Source of the DNA: Strigamia acuminata | Taxonomy: Eukaryota > Arthropoda > Chilopoda > Geophilomorpha > Linotaeniidae | Reading direction: 5' to 3' | Length of the DNA stretch: 64,000 nt | Assembly (NCBI GenBank): GCA_949358305.1 | Contig: CASHSZ010000029.1 | Location: 345,728-409,727, forward strand | The notes under the pieces: generated by a model | Told to the model about the DNA's origin: nothing | Databases searched by the model: none | What the model saw: only the letters and a program-made list of their open reading frames with translations | Shown: positions 12,701 through 23,880 of the stretch, piece after piece | Position numbering within the stretch: the stretch's first letter is position 1 | Layout: every line of letters starts with the position of its first letter | Position numbers and translations under genes: made by a program

Positions 12701-15027
12701 TCTCTATCCTCCCTAATCACTGGATGGTGCGGAATAACATAAACGCCAGACTTCTTGTATCTTTCTGCAAGAGGTACTACTTCTGCGTGCTCTTCGTGCA
12801 CGTAGTCCCACATGGCTTTGTGGTAGCGTTCTTTGTGGTCACTGCTGCTGTCAATCCTTCTCAACGTGTGCGACAACTGATTCAATGCCAAATCCCAATT
12901 GGATTCCAACGAACCAATTCGCTCATTGAAAGGTAAGCAAACTTCATAACGACCATCTTCTCTTCTTGTCTTTGTTTTCTCGAAACGATCTCTAATAAAA
13001 TCGGAATCACGCTCGCCGGCACTAATACCAACGGCTTCTAAACTCCATAGCTTCTCCAAGTCTCGGTCTGTTTTAATATCACAGGTGTTGCAGCAAGAAA
13101 CGTCGCGCGAGCTCTCTGAGAAGACATCAGTCGACCCAGCTGCTCCTGATAACACCCACCCAAAGATGGTGTTTACCAAACCCAGTCGACTATCCAGGCG
13201 TTTGCGTCCTTCCAAGCAGATTTCCCACCAGACATCAACGCCAAGCAAGATATCAACATTGCCTGCAGTTGAAGGTAAGTCCTCAGCTAACTCAAACCCC
13301 AAATCTTTCACCTTTCTAATCGTTTCTGGGCTGGCTATACCATACACATGTGGTAAACTCTTTGCGCTTAAAGCTGTCACCTTGAGCTCTTTGGCTCCGT
13401 GTCGAGACTGAAGCAAGACTTTATATACGTCATAAGACGTTGACCCTGCGTTCTCCTCATTGAGACGTTGGGCTGTGGCCTCTATTGACCCACAACTCTT
13501 CAGCCGTATCCGGTCAGCTACGCTCTTAAGAATATAAGAACGGTGACTTCCAGGATCTAACATCCCACGTACCGTGTGCGAACCACCAGATTTCGTCTTT
13601 AATTCGGCAGTAAAAATCATCAATTGGAGCGTTGACGAGATCGCCAAAGAAACGTTAGCACTAACGTCCTTCGACTTCTCTGCCCCACCTGGACTCGTAA
13701 CGATTGCCTTCCTGCAAATGCTGGAGTGGTGTCGACCACCGCACGTCTTACAAGACGTCTTCAATCGGCATCTAATGGCCATATGTCCGCTTTGCAGACA
13801 ATTGTAGCAAAGCCGATTCTTTTGCGCAATGGCAGACTTGTCCTCAACGCTAATCTCTTTTTTGCAAAAGGAGTTAGCGTGCCCTTCTTTGCAAAAAATG
13901 CAAGTCGCTTTATCGACTGTCAACTTGGGATTACTCGAGCTCTTTGTCCCTTGAGCCAATGCACAAGTGGACATTGTCCCTTTTCGTTGCTCTTTTTGGT
14001 CGCTCTTATCGACCTTGTCCTTCTTAATGTGAAGGAGATTGGATCCCATAACGTCTTCTACTTGCTCTAGAAGCTTAACTTCTGTGGCAAAAAAGTCCAA
14101 AATCGTCAATAAATTTGAGGATTTGGTTCCATGGGATCTGTAAAACTGAGTGACCATAATCGGCGGGAACTTCCTCAACACGTCAGGTGCTAAAAGAAAG
14201 CCCGCTGTCTGAACAGGAACACTTAACTGCTCAAGCACCCTAATGGTTGCAGACAACTTTGTAAGTTGCGCCTTCACCGCCTTGACAGGGTGTACTTCTG
14301 TGACTGGTTTCAAATCCTTAAGAGACTTGAGCAAAGCTGCTCGCTGCGCTTCGTCGTCCCCATAACTTCGAATCAATTCACTACGAGCTAAGTCGTAGGA
14401 TCCATCCACTTGTCTAAAGGTGGATATTAGCGTTGCTGCTTCACCTGTGCAGAATGACTGCAGGTATTGCAGCTTCTCTACTTCCGAGAGGTCTGAGTTT
14501 GTGTGCACTGTTGAGTCAAATCGATCCAAAAAGGACTTGAACTCAACAACTTCTCCACCAAACTTTGCTATTTCCAACTTTGGAAGTTTAGCGTTGCGAT
14601 TTCTTCGCGCTAATTGTGAAAGACTACTTTGTTGTGAAACATTAGTCTGATTCTGGCTTGTATTGGCAGACGACGTCGACGCATTTGCTGTCCAATGCGA
14701 CACAAATCGTTGCGCCACTTGGCTACGGTGCTTCAACACTGCCATGGGCGTGTAATAACCCTCGATTTCCCTAAGGTTGGCCATGTACTGATCTCTAGGT
14801 ATCAGTGGTTGCATCAGGTTCAGGTCATCAACCATCTTCTTAATCTGTTCCTCTGCGGCTAAAGCAGTTGCTTCTAGCTCTGCAGGATCGGTAATGGCCT
14901 TTGATTCCTTCAACAACTCCTCAACTGCGACCCCAACCGTCTCAAATCGAGAGGTCAAAACGTCCAACTCATCCGGCTTAGGAATTGTAACCGGTGTAGG
15001 TGAGGTTCTTCCTGGTGACGTAGACAT
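9772..15027 (-). CDS. BEL/Pao Gag-Pol polyprotein, intact
   Basis: This is a single 1751-residue frame encoding the structural and enzymatic polyprotein that makes retrotransposon particles and DNA copies. Visible parts in order: a Gag region resembling DUF1759 (about 150-320); three CCHC-like zinc knuckles (C376/C379/H383/C388, C407/C410/H415/C420, C426/C429/H433-434/C438); an aspartic protease (MLDPGSHRSYI, about 489-499); reverse transcriptase with AIADIKQAFLHV (about 824-835) and YMDD (914-917, at 12277-12288); a Peptidase_A17-like segment; RNase H with D1090, E1130, D1162 and D1208; integrase with an H1388/H1393/C1423/C1426 zinc site and catalytic D1458, D1520 and E1570; and a DUF5641-like tail (about 1660-1751). 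Length and one-frame fusion are normal for the family. The start is the first in-frame ATG after a long leader. The protease reads Asp-Pro-Gly where Asp-Ser/Thr-Gly is usual. No stop or frameshift interrupts it. Confidence 0.96.
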   Translation of the reverse strand: MSTSPGRTSPTPVTIPKPDELDVLTSRFETVGVAVEELLKESKAITDPAELEATALAAEEQIKKMVDDLNLMQPLIPRDQYMANLREIEGYYTPMAVLKHRSQVAQRFVSHWTANASTSSANTSQNQTNVSQQSSLSQLARRNRNAKLPKLEIAKFGGEVVEFKSFLDRFDSTVHTNSDLSEVEKLQYLQSFCTGEAATLISTFRQVDGSYDLARSELIRSYGDDEAQRAALLKSLKDLKPVTEVHPVKAVKAQLTKLSATIRVLEQLSVPVQTAGFLLAPDVLRKFPPIMVTQFYRSHGTKSSNLLTILDFFATEVKLLEQVEDVMGSNLLHIKKDKVDKSDQKEQRKGTMSTCALAQGTKSSSNPKLTVDKATCIFCKEGHANSFCKKEISVEDKSAIAQKNRLCYNCLQSGHMAIRCRLKTSCKTCGGRHHSSICRKAIVTSPGGAEKSKDVSANVSLAISSTLQLMIFTAELKTKSGGSHTVRGMLDPGSHRSYILKSVADRIRLKSCGSIEATAQRLNEENAGSTSYDVYKVLLQSRHGAKELKVTALSAKSLPHVYGIASPETIRKVKDLGFELAEDLPSTAGNVDILLGVDVWWEICLEGRKRLDSRLGLVNTIFGWVLSGAAGSTDVFSESSRDVSCCNTCDIKTDRDLEKLWSLEAVGISAGERDSDFIRDRFEKTKTRREDGRYEVCLPFNERIGSLESNWDLALNQLSHTLRRIDSSSDHKERYHKAMWDYVHEEHAEVVPLAERYKKSGVYVIPHHPVIREDRDTTKFRVVFNASSSKKGVPSLNDCLYPGPSLNPDIVPVIVRFRLYCVVAIADIKQAFLHVLIKLEHCDYLRFLWVSDEYFQNEYSWQNLWDHLVVLRMIVVLFGVNSSPFLLCAVIRAQGRLYLVLFPKEADALDKGIYMDDLTSGDDNAAKTTQHCVNLRTILDEGKLPLVKWATSSAEVFNALKGEDFHMRAEEFKDLDIIKMLGIVWKVQEDVIMFRIPEGVEITRTRRGILSLVASVFDPLGLISPVILPMKLLLQSMWGREIKWDDRISDESSERVTKWYTDLQRLIDAKVKRWMGTYSGQSLDLEVYCDASPQAYGCAIYVRAASGDCQLLLSKGRIAPMTKLSLPRLELTATVVGVRMTEYLLKDFLPTYPIGKVSYFSDSMVALGWIRSVKNRWKPYVSNRVAEVLEKSSPEQWTYIPTERNPADVFTRPCDARSLMANRLWWDGPGQPEVLPIDLDTVVFPLEEEKKGKVVTASMLGEAFTIKFFERFSSFSKLVKVFARMRRWLPFSSSRGRDLEYLEMELAEEKVIRLAQDAYFRDEILATELKEKVHKESILKNFDIFLDEKEILRLRSRLGKSTLSFDEAYPILLHPDSWVTKLIIRRAHLQLLHGDLSETLYRVRDRYWVIRGRRTVKSVIRSCLTCRKERLGRHNPSTGDPPMERVTPAAPFQNTGIDHLGPLKITSKEKDKKVYILLFTCLATRAIHLEVSVDLSVEKFLLAFRRFGARFGYPAKVFSDNSKTFERGSQEIQSWGKLLCKDGIKTLLSEKRIVWSFIPPLSPWAGGAWERLVRSVKDKLRKTLLCRTVDLETLQTLSAEVSSVLNSRPLSYVHEEPDGGRVISPENFLTGGMPKFVINRPLHAIRREDLLRLEKKRRLHLWEFWRLWKESYLKQLRNFHEVKGDSAYKNPEVGQVVLLEKVGSNPYFWPLARITEVMPGEDGLVRVVRVLSSNGKEYRRSVKHVRALELD

Positions 15028-15831
15028 GCTGATCGCACCTGAAAAGGTTGGAAAGCAAAGACAATTACTACGGTCACCTTACACCAACACACAACACACA
15101 CGTTAAACTTAAGACAAACCTTTAGAATCTGAGTGCTTAAACACCCAAACTCTCTGCTATACAGACAAAACTCCAAAAGGATTTCTAAAATAATTTGAGT
15201 GGTTGAACCACAGACTCACTCAAAATCTCAACTAAAACCTTTTTAGAATAAATCCCTAACAATTCTGAGAATGTAAATGCTCAGACTGACTAACTCTCTT
15301 CTAAAATTACAAGTAAACTTCTTCTGTTTACAAATAAATGCTCTAAGAGAATTTAAATAATCCCTGTTCACAAGAATTCCACTAAAAATCATGCAAACTA
15401 TAGACTATTCTAGCTAAATCTGTTGCTCTCCTGCTTATGCAGTTATAGTAGAGCCAAAACTTATTTTATATCACTTAAAATGCAATAGCAAGACTCATAT
15501 CTCCCCCAAAAGGACACAAATAAAAACCCAAAGCAAAACCCATCAAAATCACAAAGAAACAACTGAATGTCATCTTCAAAAACATGGCGAACTGCTGCAC
15601 ATTGCGTTGTGTCACTTGAACTGGACCCCTGGCATTGATGGTCGCTTCTAGACGATTCTCAGCTGCACAAACTTGACCGGAAATACATGCGGAACCAGCC
15701 GCTAACTGCACAAACCGTCCTGTTGTCACAAATCCCCTGAACCGTCTGTGAAGTGGCCAAACTCTAGCTTCACGCACGGTGATCAAACGCGCACGAATCC
15801 TGGTCACAGGCACCAAAAAACAAACTTCCCC
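15028..15831 (-). other. Retrotransposon leader (5' untranslated region)
   Basis: About 800 bp separate the 5' LTR from the Gag-Pol start. It contains the primer-binding-like site near its LTR end and the body of a 158-codon frame, then an AT-rich stretch without recognisable coding content (15028-15470). Packaging or splice signals may lie here, but none can be identified by eye. Confidence 0.7.
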
Positions 15832-15951
15832 TGTTGCAAACAGACATGTCGAACTCGGAAGTCGCGTGGTACATTCATAGGCAACTGTCCTGTTGCGCCT
15901 CCATGATCGTATAGTAGAAATTCCAGCAGCAGAAAGCGTTAGGCCTAGCAT
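15475..15951 (-). CDS. Possible leader-encoded small protein with one C-terminal membrane segment; unrecognised
   Basis: A 158-codon frame starts inside the 5' LTR (about 40 codons) and continues across the primer-binding-like site into the leader, ending about 450 bp before the Gag-Pol start. The N-terminal two thirds are Arg- and Cys-containing with no motif I recognise. Near the C terminus is a hydrophobic stretch (MTFSCFFVILMGFALGFYLC) long enough to span a membrane. BEL/Pao elements normally have no gene before gag. This may be a chance frame, a remnant, or a novel accessory frame. I do not assign a function. A translated upstream frame would be expected to reduce Gag-Pol initiation unless splicing removes it. 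Confidence 0.2.
   Translation of the reverse strand: MLGLTLSAAGISTIRSWRRNRTVAYECTTRLPSSTCLFATGEVCFLVPVTRIRARLITVREARVWPLHRRFRGFVTTGRFVQLAAGSACISGQVCAAENRLEATINARGPVQVTQRNVQQFAMFLKMTFSCFFVILMGFALGFYLCPFGGDMSLAIAF
15794..15815 (-). other. Probable primer-binding site, tRNA-His-like
   Basis: On the plus strand the segment ends GGCACCA and begins CGAATCCTGGTCAC. That resembles the 3' end of animal tRNA-His including the CCA tail, apart from one extra A after GTCAC. It would prime minus-strand DNA synthesis. It lies 16 bases inside the 5' LTR edge, farther than usual. The tRNA comparison is from memory, so the identity is tentative. Confidence 0.5.
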
Positions 15952-17092
15952 TAGGCCTAGTTCTCAACCAGTAGATCAAATGGGAAAAACATCTCAGCTA
16001 ATGGGCAAGCAAATGTGTCCTCAAGGAGGAGGAGAGTCAGCTTGGCTCTCTACTCACTCTTCATGTCTGTAGCAAGTGTGCAAGTTAGTCCAAATAAATA
16101 CTCCATGTAAATGGAACAAAATAACAAGGAGAACTTTTAATTCTAACCTAACAACCACACTTCATTTTACAACAACTACAACTAAGCCTAGCAACAACAA
16201 GCGCCTAGCAACCGTGAACAATGGCGCTAAAAAATAGGCTTAATTACAAGTGACAATTACTCATTATAAATAACTTATTGCCTCCAAAGAGGGCGCTACG
16301 TGTCTCAAACTTAACCCTTTTACATCAAATTGATAACAAGTAATAAAAGCTTAAACTTAACATCTATTAGAGGCATAAAATACATAAATAAACAAGTATT
16401 AACAATTCCCATTCTTAGTTCCAGAGGAAAGCCAACTTTCCTTCTCAAAGACAAAAGCCAACCGCTCATCATGCAAGATGGCGGCACAGCAACTTGCTAA
16501 CAGCTGTGCAGGCGAACAGGAGCGAGCCAGACAGACTTCCATAGCCGCCCTTGACCAGACATCGATGCAAGGACCTTCCAAACAGCGTGGGGACTCGAAC
16601 GAGAGTCCAAACCAAGGCGTATCGACGCCGCTCTAGACACACACGCGGATCCGATGCGTCCAAATGCCGTCAACTGTCACGGGAGCTTTACGCCGCTCGC
16701 CACCTGCTGCCTCACGTCTTGGAAAGTCGCTGACCCCCTAAAACATCAAGCAAAAGGTAAACAACAATCAAATAAAATATGCCTATCTCAAAACAACTCT
16801 AATAATTCTTAAACTAATACACAGAATTACTAAACCACTAAAACGATCACATCAAAACGACCACAAGTGACCGACAACACATCTCCCGACCAATCCAGGT
16901 GCGACTGGCAGCATGACGACCGTCAAGGACATCACCAAACAAGACCGCTGGTCAGCCAAACAACCGGACATCTCAGATATGTCTCCAACTTGTGTCAAAA
17001 ACTAAAAAGCAAATTAAAAAGTCAAATCTTCTTTTCAGAAGCCAAAACGTGGAAAACTTCTAAATCTTTTTGTTGCGTTCCTGCTCGCAACA
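15832..17092 (-). repeat. 5' LTR of the BEL/Pao element (promoter-bearing copy)
   Basis: This 1261-bp repeat lies upstream of the minus-strand Gag-Pol frame and beside the primer-binding-like site, so it is the 5' LTR and should carry the promoter. It differs from the 3' LTR only at 16566 as far as I can see. The start codon of a 158-codon leader frame (15951) lies inside it. No TATA box or initiator could be assigned convincingly. Confidence 0.95.
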
Positions 17093-17096
17093 GTTT
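17093..17096. repeat. Target-site duplication GTTT, right copy
   Basis: This GTTT directly follows the GCAACA end of the LTR and continues as AAACACTATTTC, the normal satellite sequence. It matches 8455-8458. Confidence 0.9.
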
Positions 17097-17459
17097 AAAC
17101 ACTATTTCTGAACATTCAGAGACATTGGACTTGTGGTGTTTGTGCTAAGTCAACTGCGATGTGAAATGAGCTCAAAATTTTTTTTTCAAAATTTATTGCT
17201 TAGGTGTTGCTAAAACTTATATTGAAGGCTTCTACTAAGGTTTAAACACTATTTCTGAACATTCAGAGACATTGGTCTTGTGGTGTTTGTGCTAAGTCAA
17301 CTGCGATGTGAAATGAGCTCAAAATTTTTTTTTCAAAATTTAATGCTTGGGTGTTGCTAAAACTTACATTGGAGCCTTCTACTAAGGTTTAAACACTATT
17401 TCTGAACATTCAGAGACATTGGTCTTGTGGTGTTTGTGCTAAGTCAACTGTGATGAGAT

Positions 17460-20400
17460 CAAAAGTCTATTCTCCCAAATCATCGGTTGAATGTTTCTAA
17501 AACTTACATTGGAGCCTTCTACTAAGGTTTAAACACTATTTCTGAACATTCAGAGACATTGGTCTTGTGGTGTTTGTGCTAAGTCAACTGTGATGAGATC
17601 AAAAGTCTATTCTCCCAAATCATCGGTTGGATGTTTCTAAAACTTACATTGGAGCCTTCTACTAAGGTTTAAACACTATTTCTGAACATTCAGAGACATT
17701 GGACTTGTGGTGTTTGTGCTAAGTCAACTGCGATGTGAAATGAGCTCAAAATTTTTTTTTCAAAATTTATTGCTTGGGTGTTGCTAAAACTTAGATTGAA
17801 GGCTTCTACTAAGGTTTAAACACTATTTCTGAACATTCAGAGACATTGGTCTTGTGGTGTTTGTGCTAAGTCAACTGCGATGTGAAATGAGCTCAAAATT
17901 TTTTTTTCAAAATTTAATGCTTAGGTGTTGCTAAAACTTATATTGAAGGCTTCTACTAAGGTTTAAACACTATTTCTGAACATTCAGAGACATTGGTCTT
18001 GTGGTGTTTGTGCTAAGTCAACTACGATGTGAAATGAGCTCAAAATTTTTTTTTCAAAATTTAATGCTTGGGTGTTGCTAAAACTTATATTGAAGGCTTC
18101 TACTAAGGTTTAAACACTATTTCTGAACATTCAGAGACATTGGACTTGTGGTGTTTGTGCTAAGTCAACTGTGATGAGATCAAAAGTTTATTCTCCCAAA
18201 TCATTCGTTGGATGTTTCTAAAACTTACATTGGAGCCTTCTACTAAGGTTTAAACACTATTTCTGAACATTCAGAGACATTGGTCTTGTGGTGTTTGTGC
18301 TAAGTCAACTGTGATGAGATCAAAAGTCTATTCTCCCAAATCATCGGTTAAATGTTATAAAACTTACATTGGAGCCTTCTACTAAGGTTTAAACACTATT
18401 TCTGAACATTCAGAGACATTGGTCTTGTGGTGTTTGTGCTAAGTCAACTGTGATGAGATCAAAAGTCTATTCTCCCAAATCATCGGTTAAATGTTTCTAA
18501 AACTTACATTGGAGCCTTCTACTAAGGTTTAAACACTATTTCTGAACATTCAGAGACATTGGTCTTGTGGTGTTTGTGCTAAGTCAACTGTGATGAGATC
18601 AAAAGTCTATTCTCCCAAATCATCGGTTGGATGTTTCTAAAACTTACATTGGAGCCTTCTACTAAGGTTTAAACACTATTTCTGAACATTCAGAGACATT
18701 GGTCTTGTGGTGTTTGTGCTAAGTCAACTGTGATGAGATCAAAAGTCTATTCTCCCAAATCATTGGTTGGATGTTTCTAAAACTTACATTGGAGCCTTCT
18801 ACTAAGGTTTAAACACTATTTCTGAACATTCAGAGACATTGGTCTTGTGGTGTTTGTGCTAAGTCAACTATGATGAGATCAAAAGTCTATTCTCCCAAAT
18901 CATCGGTTAAATGTTTCTAAAACTTACATTGGAGCCTTCTACTAAGGTTTAAACACTATTTCTGAACATTCAGAGACATTGGTCTTGTGGTGTTTGTGCT
19001 AAGTCAACTGTGATGAGATCAAAAGTCTATTCTCCCAAATCATCGGTTGGATGTTTCTAAAACTTACATTGGAGCCTTCTACTAAGGTTTAAACACTATT
19101 TCTGAACATTCAGAGACATTGGACTTGTGGTGTTTGTGCTAAGTCAACTGCGATGTGAAATGAGCTCAAAATTTTTTTTTCAAAATTTATTGCTTGGGTG
19201 TTGCTAAAACTTATATTGAAGGCTTCTACTAAGGTTTAAACACTATTTCTGAACATACAGAGACATTGGACTTGTGGTGTTTGTGCTAAGTAACTGTGAT
19301 GAGATCAAAAGTCTATTCTCCCAAATCATTGCTTGGATGTTGCTAAAACTTACATTGAAGGCTTCTACTAAGGTTTAAACACTATTTCTGAACATTCAGA
19401 GACATTGGTCTTGTGGTGTTTGTGCTAAGTCAACTGTGATGAGATCAAAAGTCTATTCTCCCAAATCATTGGTTGGATGTTTCTAAAACTTACATTGGAG
19501 CCTTCTACTAAGGTTTAAACACTATTTCTGAACATTCAGAGACATTGGTCTTGTGGTGTTTGTGCTAAGTCAACTATGATGAGATCAAAAGTCTATTCTC
19601 CCAAATCATCGGTTAAATGTTTCTAAAACTTACATTGGAGCCTTCTACTAAGGTTTAAACACTATTTCTGAACATTCAGAGACATTGGTCTTGTGGTGTT
19701 TGTGCTAAGTCAACTGTGATGAGATCAAAAGTCTATTCTCCCAAATCATCAATTGGATGTTTCTAAAACTTACATTGGAGCCTTCTACTAAGGTTTAAAC
19801 ACTATTTCTGAACATTCAGAGACATTGGACTTGTGGTGTTTGTGCTAAGTCAACTGCGATGTGAAATGAGCTCAAAATTTTTTTTTCAAAATTTATTGCT
19901 TGGGTGTTGCTAAAACTTATATTGAAGGCTTCTACTAAGGTTTAAACACTATTTCTGAACATTCAGAGACATTAGACTTGTGGTGTTTGTGCTAAGTCAA
20001 CGGTGATGAGATCAAAAGTTTATTCTCCCAAATCATTCGTTGGATGTTGCTAAAACTTACATTGGAGCCTTCTACTAAGGTTTAAACACTATTTCTGAAC
20101 ATTCAGAGACATTGGTCTTGTGGTGTTTGTGCTAAGTCAACTGTGATGAGATCAAAAGTCTATTCTCCCAAATCATCGGTTAAATGTTATAAAACTTACA
20201 TTGGAGCCTTCTACTAAGGTTTAAACACTATTTCTGAACATTCAGAGACATTGGACTTGTGGTGTTTGTGCTAAGTAACTGTGATGAGATCAAAAGTCTA
20301 TTCTCCCAAATCATTGCTTGGATGTTGCTAAAACTTACATTGAAGGCTTCTACTAAGGTTTAAACACTATTTCTGAACATTCAGAGACATTGGTCTTGTG

Positions 20401-23400
20401 GTGTTTGTGCTAAGTCAACTGTGATGAGATCAAAGTCTATTCTCCCAAATCATCGGTTGGATGTTTCTAAAACTTACATTGGAGCCTTCTACTAAGGTTT
20501 AAACACTATTTCTGAACATTCAGAGACATTGGTCTTATGGTGTTTGTGCTAAGTCAACTATGATGAGATCAAAAGTCTATTCTCCCAAATCATCGGTTGA
20601 ATGTTTCTAAAACTTACATTGGAGCCTTCTACTAAGGTTTAAACACTATTTCTGAACATTCAGAGACATTGGTCTTGTGGTGTTTGTGCTAAGTCAACTG
20701 TGATGAGATCAAAAGTCTATTCTCCCAAATCATCGGTTGGATGTTTCTAAAACTTACATTGGAGCCTTCTACTAAGGTTTAAACACTATTTCTGAACATT
20801 CAGAGACATTGGACTTGTGGTGTTTGTGCTAAGTCAACTGCGATGTGAAATGAGCTCAAAATTTTTTTTTCAAAATTTATTGCTTAGGTGTTGCTAAAAC
20901 TTATATTGAAGGCTTCTACTAAGGTTTAAACACTATTTCTGAACATTCAGAGACATTGGTCTTGTGGTGTTTGTGCTAAGTCAACTACGATGTGAAATGA
21001 GCTCAAAATTTTTTTTTCAAAATTTATTGCTTAGGTGTTGCTAAAACTTATATTGAAGGCTTCTACTAAGGTTTAAACACTATTTCTGAACATTCAGAGA
21101 CATTGGTCTTGTGGTGTTTGTGCTAAGTCAACTACGATGTGAAATGAGCTCAAAATTTTTTTTTCAAAATTTAATGCTTGGGTGTTGCTAAAACTTATAT
21201 TGAAGGCTTCTACTAAGGTTTAAACACTATTTCTGAACATTCAGAGACATTGGACTTGTGGTGTTTGTGCTAAGTCAACTGTGATGAGATCAAAAGTTTA
21301 TTCTCCCAAATCATTCGTTGGATGTTTCTAAAACTTACATTGGAGCCTTCTACTAAGGTTTAAACACTATTTCTGAACATTCAGAGACATTGGTCTTGTG
21401 GTGTTTGTGCTAAGTCAACTGTGATGAGATCAAAAGTCTATTCTCCCAAATCATCGGTTAAATGTTATAAAACTTACATTGGAGCCTTCTACTAAGGTTT
21501 AAACACTATTTCTGAACATTCAGAGACATTGGTCTTGTGGTGTTTGTGCTAAGTCAACTGTGATGAGATCAAAAGTCTATTCTCCCAAATCATCGGTTAA
21601 ATGTTTCTAAAACTTACATTGGAGCCTTCTACTAAGGTTTAAACACTATTTCTGAACATTCAGAGACATTGGTCTTGTGGTGTTTGTGCTAAGTCAACTG
21701 TGATGAGATCAAAAGTCTATTCTCCCAAATCATCGGTTGGATGTTTCTAAAACTTACATTGGAGCCTTCTACTAAGGTTTAAACACTATTTCTGAACATT
21801 CAGAGACATTGGTCTTGTGGTGTTTGTGCTAAGTCAACTGTGATGAGATCAAAAGTCTATTCTCCCAAATCATTGGTTGGATGTTTCTAAAACTTACATT
21901 GGAGCCTTCTACTAAGGTTTAAACACTATTTCTGAACATTCAGAGACATTGGTCTTGTGGTGTTTGTGCTAAGTCAACTATGATGAGATCAAAAGTCTAT
22001 TCTCCCAAATCATCGGTTAAATGTTTCTAAAACTTACATTGGAGCCTTCTACTAAGGTTTAAACACTATTTCTGAACATTCAGAGACATTGGTCTTGTGG
22101 TGTTTGTGCTAAGTCAACTGTGATGAGATCAAAAGTCTATTCTCCCAAATCATCGGTTGGATGTTTCTAAAACTTACATTGGAGCCTTCTACTAAGGTTT
22201 AAACACTATTTCTGAACATTCAGAGACATTGGACTTGTGGTGTTTGTGCTAAGTCAACTGCGATGTGAAATGAGCTCAAAATTTTTTTTTCAAAATTTAT
22301 TGCTTGGGTGTTGCTAAAACTTATATTGAAGGCTTCTACTAAGGTTTAAACACTATTTCTGAACATACAGAGACATTGGACTTGTGGTGTTTGTGCTAAG
22401 TAACTGTGATGAGATCAAAAGTCTATTCTCCCAAATCATTGCTTGGATGTTGCTAAAACTTACATTGAAGGCTTCTACTAAGGTTTAAACACTATTTCTG
22501 AACATTCAGAGACATTGGTCTTGTGGTGTTTGTGCTAAGTCAACTGTGATGAGATCAAAAGTCTATTCTCCCAAATCATTGGTTGGATGTTTCTAAAACT
22601 TACATTGGAGCCTTCTACTAAGGTTTAAACACTATTTCTGAACATTCAGAGACATTGGTCTTGTGGTGTTTGTGCTAAGTCAACTATGATGAGATCAAAA
22701 GTCTATTCTCCCAAATCATCGGTTAAATGTTTCTAAAACTTACATTGGAGCCTTCTACTAAGGTTTAAACACTATTTCTGAACATTCAGAGACATTGGTC
22801 TTGTGGTGTTTGTGCTAAGTCAACTGTGATGAGATCAAAAGTCTATTCTCCCAAATCATCGGTTGGATGTTTCTAAAACTTACATTGGAGCCTTCTACTA
22901 AGGTTTAAACACTATTTCTGAACATTCAGAGACATTGGACTTGTGGTGTTTGTGCTAAGTCAACTGCGATGTGAAATGAGCTCAAAATTTTTTTTTCAAA
23001 ATTTATTGCTTGGGTGTTGCTAAAACTTATATTGAAGGCTTCTACTAAGGTTTAAACACTATTTCTGAACATTCAGAGACATTAGACTTGTGGTGTTTGT
23101 GCTAAGTCAACGGTGATGAGATCAAAAGTTTATTCTCCCAAATCATTCGTTGGATGTTGCTAAAACTTACATTGGAGCCTTCTACTAAGGTTTAAACACT
23201 ATTTCTGAACATTCAGAGACATTGGTCTTGTGGTGTTTGTGCTAAGTCAACTGTGATGAGATCAAAAGTCTATTCTCCCAAATCATCGGTTAAATGTTAT
23301 AAAACTTACATTGGAGCCTTCTACTAAGGTTTAAACACTATTTCTGAACATTCAGAGACATTGGACTTGTGGTGTTTGTGCTAAGTAACTGTGATGAGAT

Positions 23401-23880
23401 CAAAAGTCTATTCTCCCAAATCATTGCTTGGATGTTGCTAAAACTTACATTGAAGGCTTCTACTAAGGTTTAAACACTATTTCTGAACATTCAGAGACAT
23501 TGGTCTTGTGGTGTTTGTGCTAAGTCAACTGTGATGAGATCAAAGTCTATTCTCCCAAATCATCGGTTGGATGTTTCTAAAACTTACATTGGAGCCTTCT
23601 ACTAAGGTTTAAACACTATTTCTGAACATTCAGAGACATTGGTCTTATGGTGTTTGTGCTAAGTCAACTATGATGAGATCAAAAGTCTATTCTCCCAAAT
23701 CATCGGTTGAATGTTTCTAAAACTTACATTGGAGCCTTCTACTAAGGTTTAAACACTATTTCTGAACATTCAGAGACATTGGTCTTGTGGTGTTTGTGCT
23801 AAGTCAACTGTGATGAGATCAAAAGTCTATTCTCCCAAATCATCGGTTGGATGTTTCTAAAACTTACATTGGAGCCTTCT
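17460..23880 (+). repeat. Higher-order repeat, two copies of a 3110-bp unit
   Basis: About 22 monomers repeat at a 3110-bp shift. The rare AAGTCAACGG variant occurs at matching positions (the phrase GCTAAGTCAACGG starts at 19991 and 23101), the one-base deletion GATCAAAGTC near 20431 recurs near 23541, and the B-monomer starts at 17701 and 20811 correspond. Individual sites differ between copies. Edges are set where monomer types stop matching and are approximate. Confidence 0.85.

Larger units (their letters stand above)
8459..17092 (-). mobile_element. Complete BEL/Pao LTR retrotransposon inserted in the satellite
   Basis: Two 1261-bp direct repeats (8459-9719 and 15832-17092) begin TGTTGC and end GCAACA, forming 6-bp terminal inverted repeats. 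They enclose a 6112-bp internal region with one long minus-strand Gag-Pol frame. The host sequence GTTT (8455-8458) is duplicated at 17093-17096. Removing the element and one copy restores the normal satellite phrase CTACTAAGGTTTAAACAC. I found a single difference between the LTRs (C at 9193, T at 16566), so the insertion is very young. Superfamily assignment rests on the Gag-Pol domain order and motifs. The element has an intact reading frame and could be mobile. Confidence 0.97.

Noticed and set aside
10389-14650. Plus-strand frames opposite Gag-Pol
   Set aside because: They are antisense shadows of the intact minus-strand frame, with no recognisable domain.
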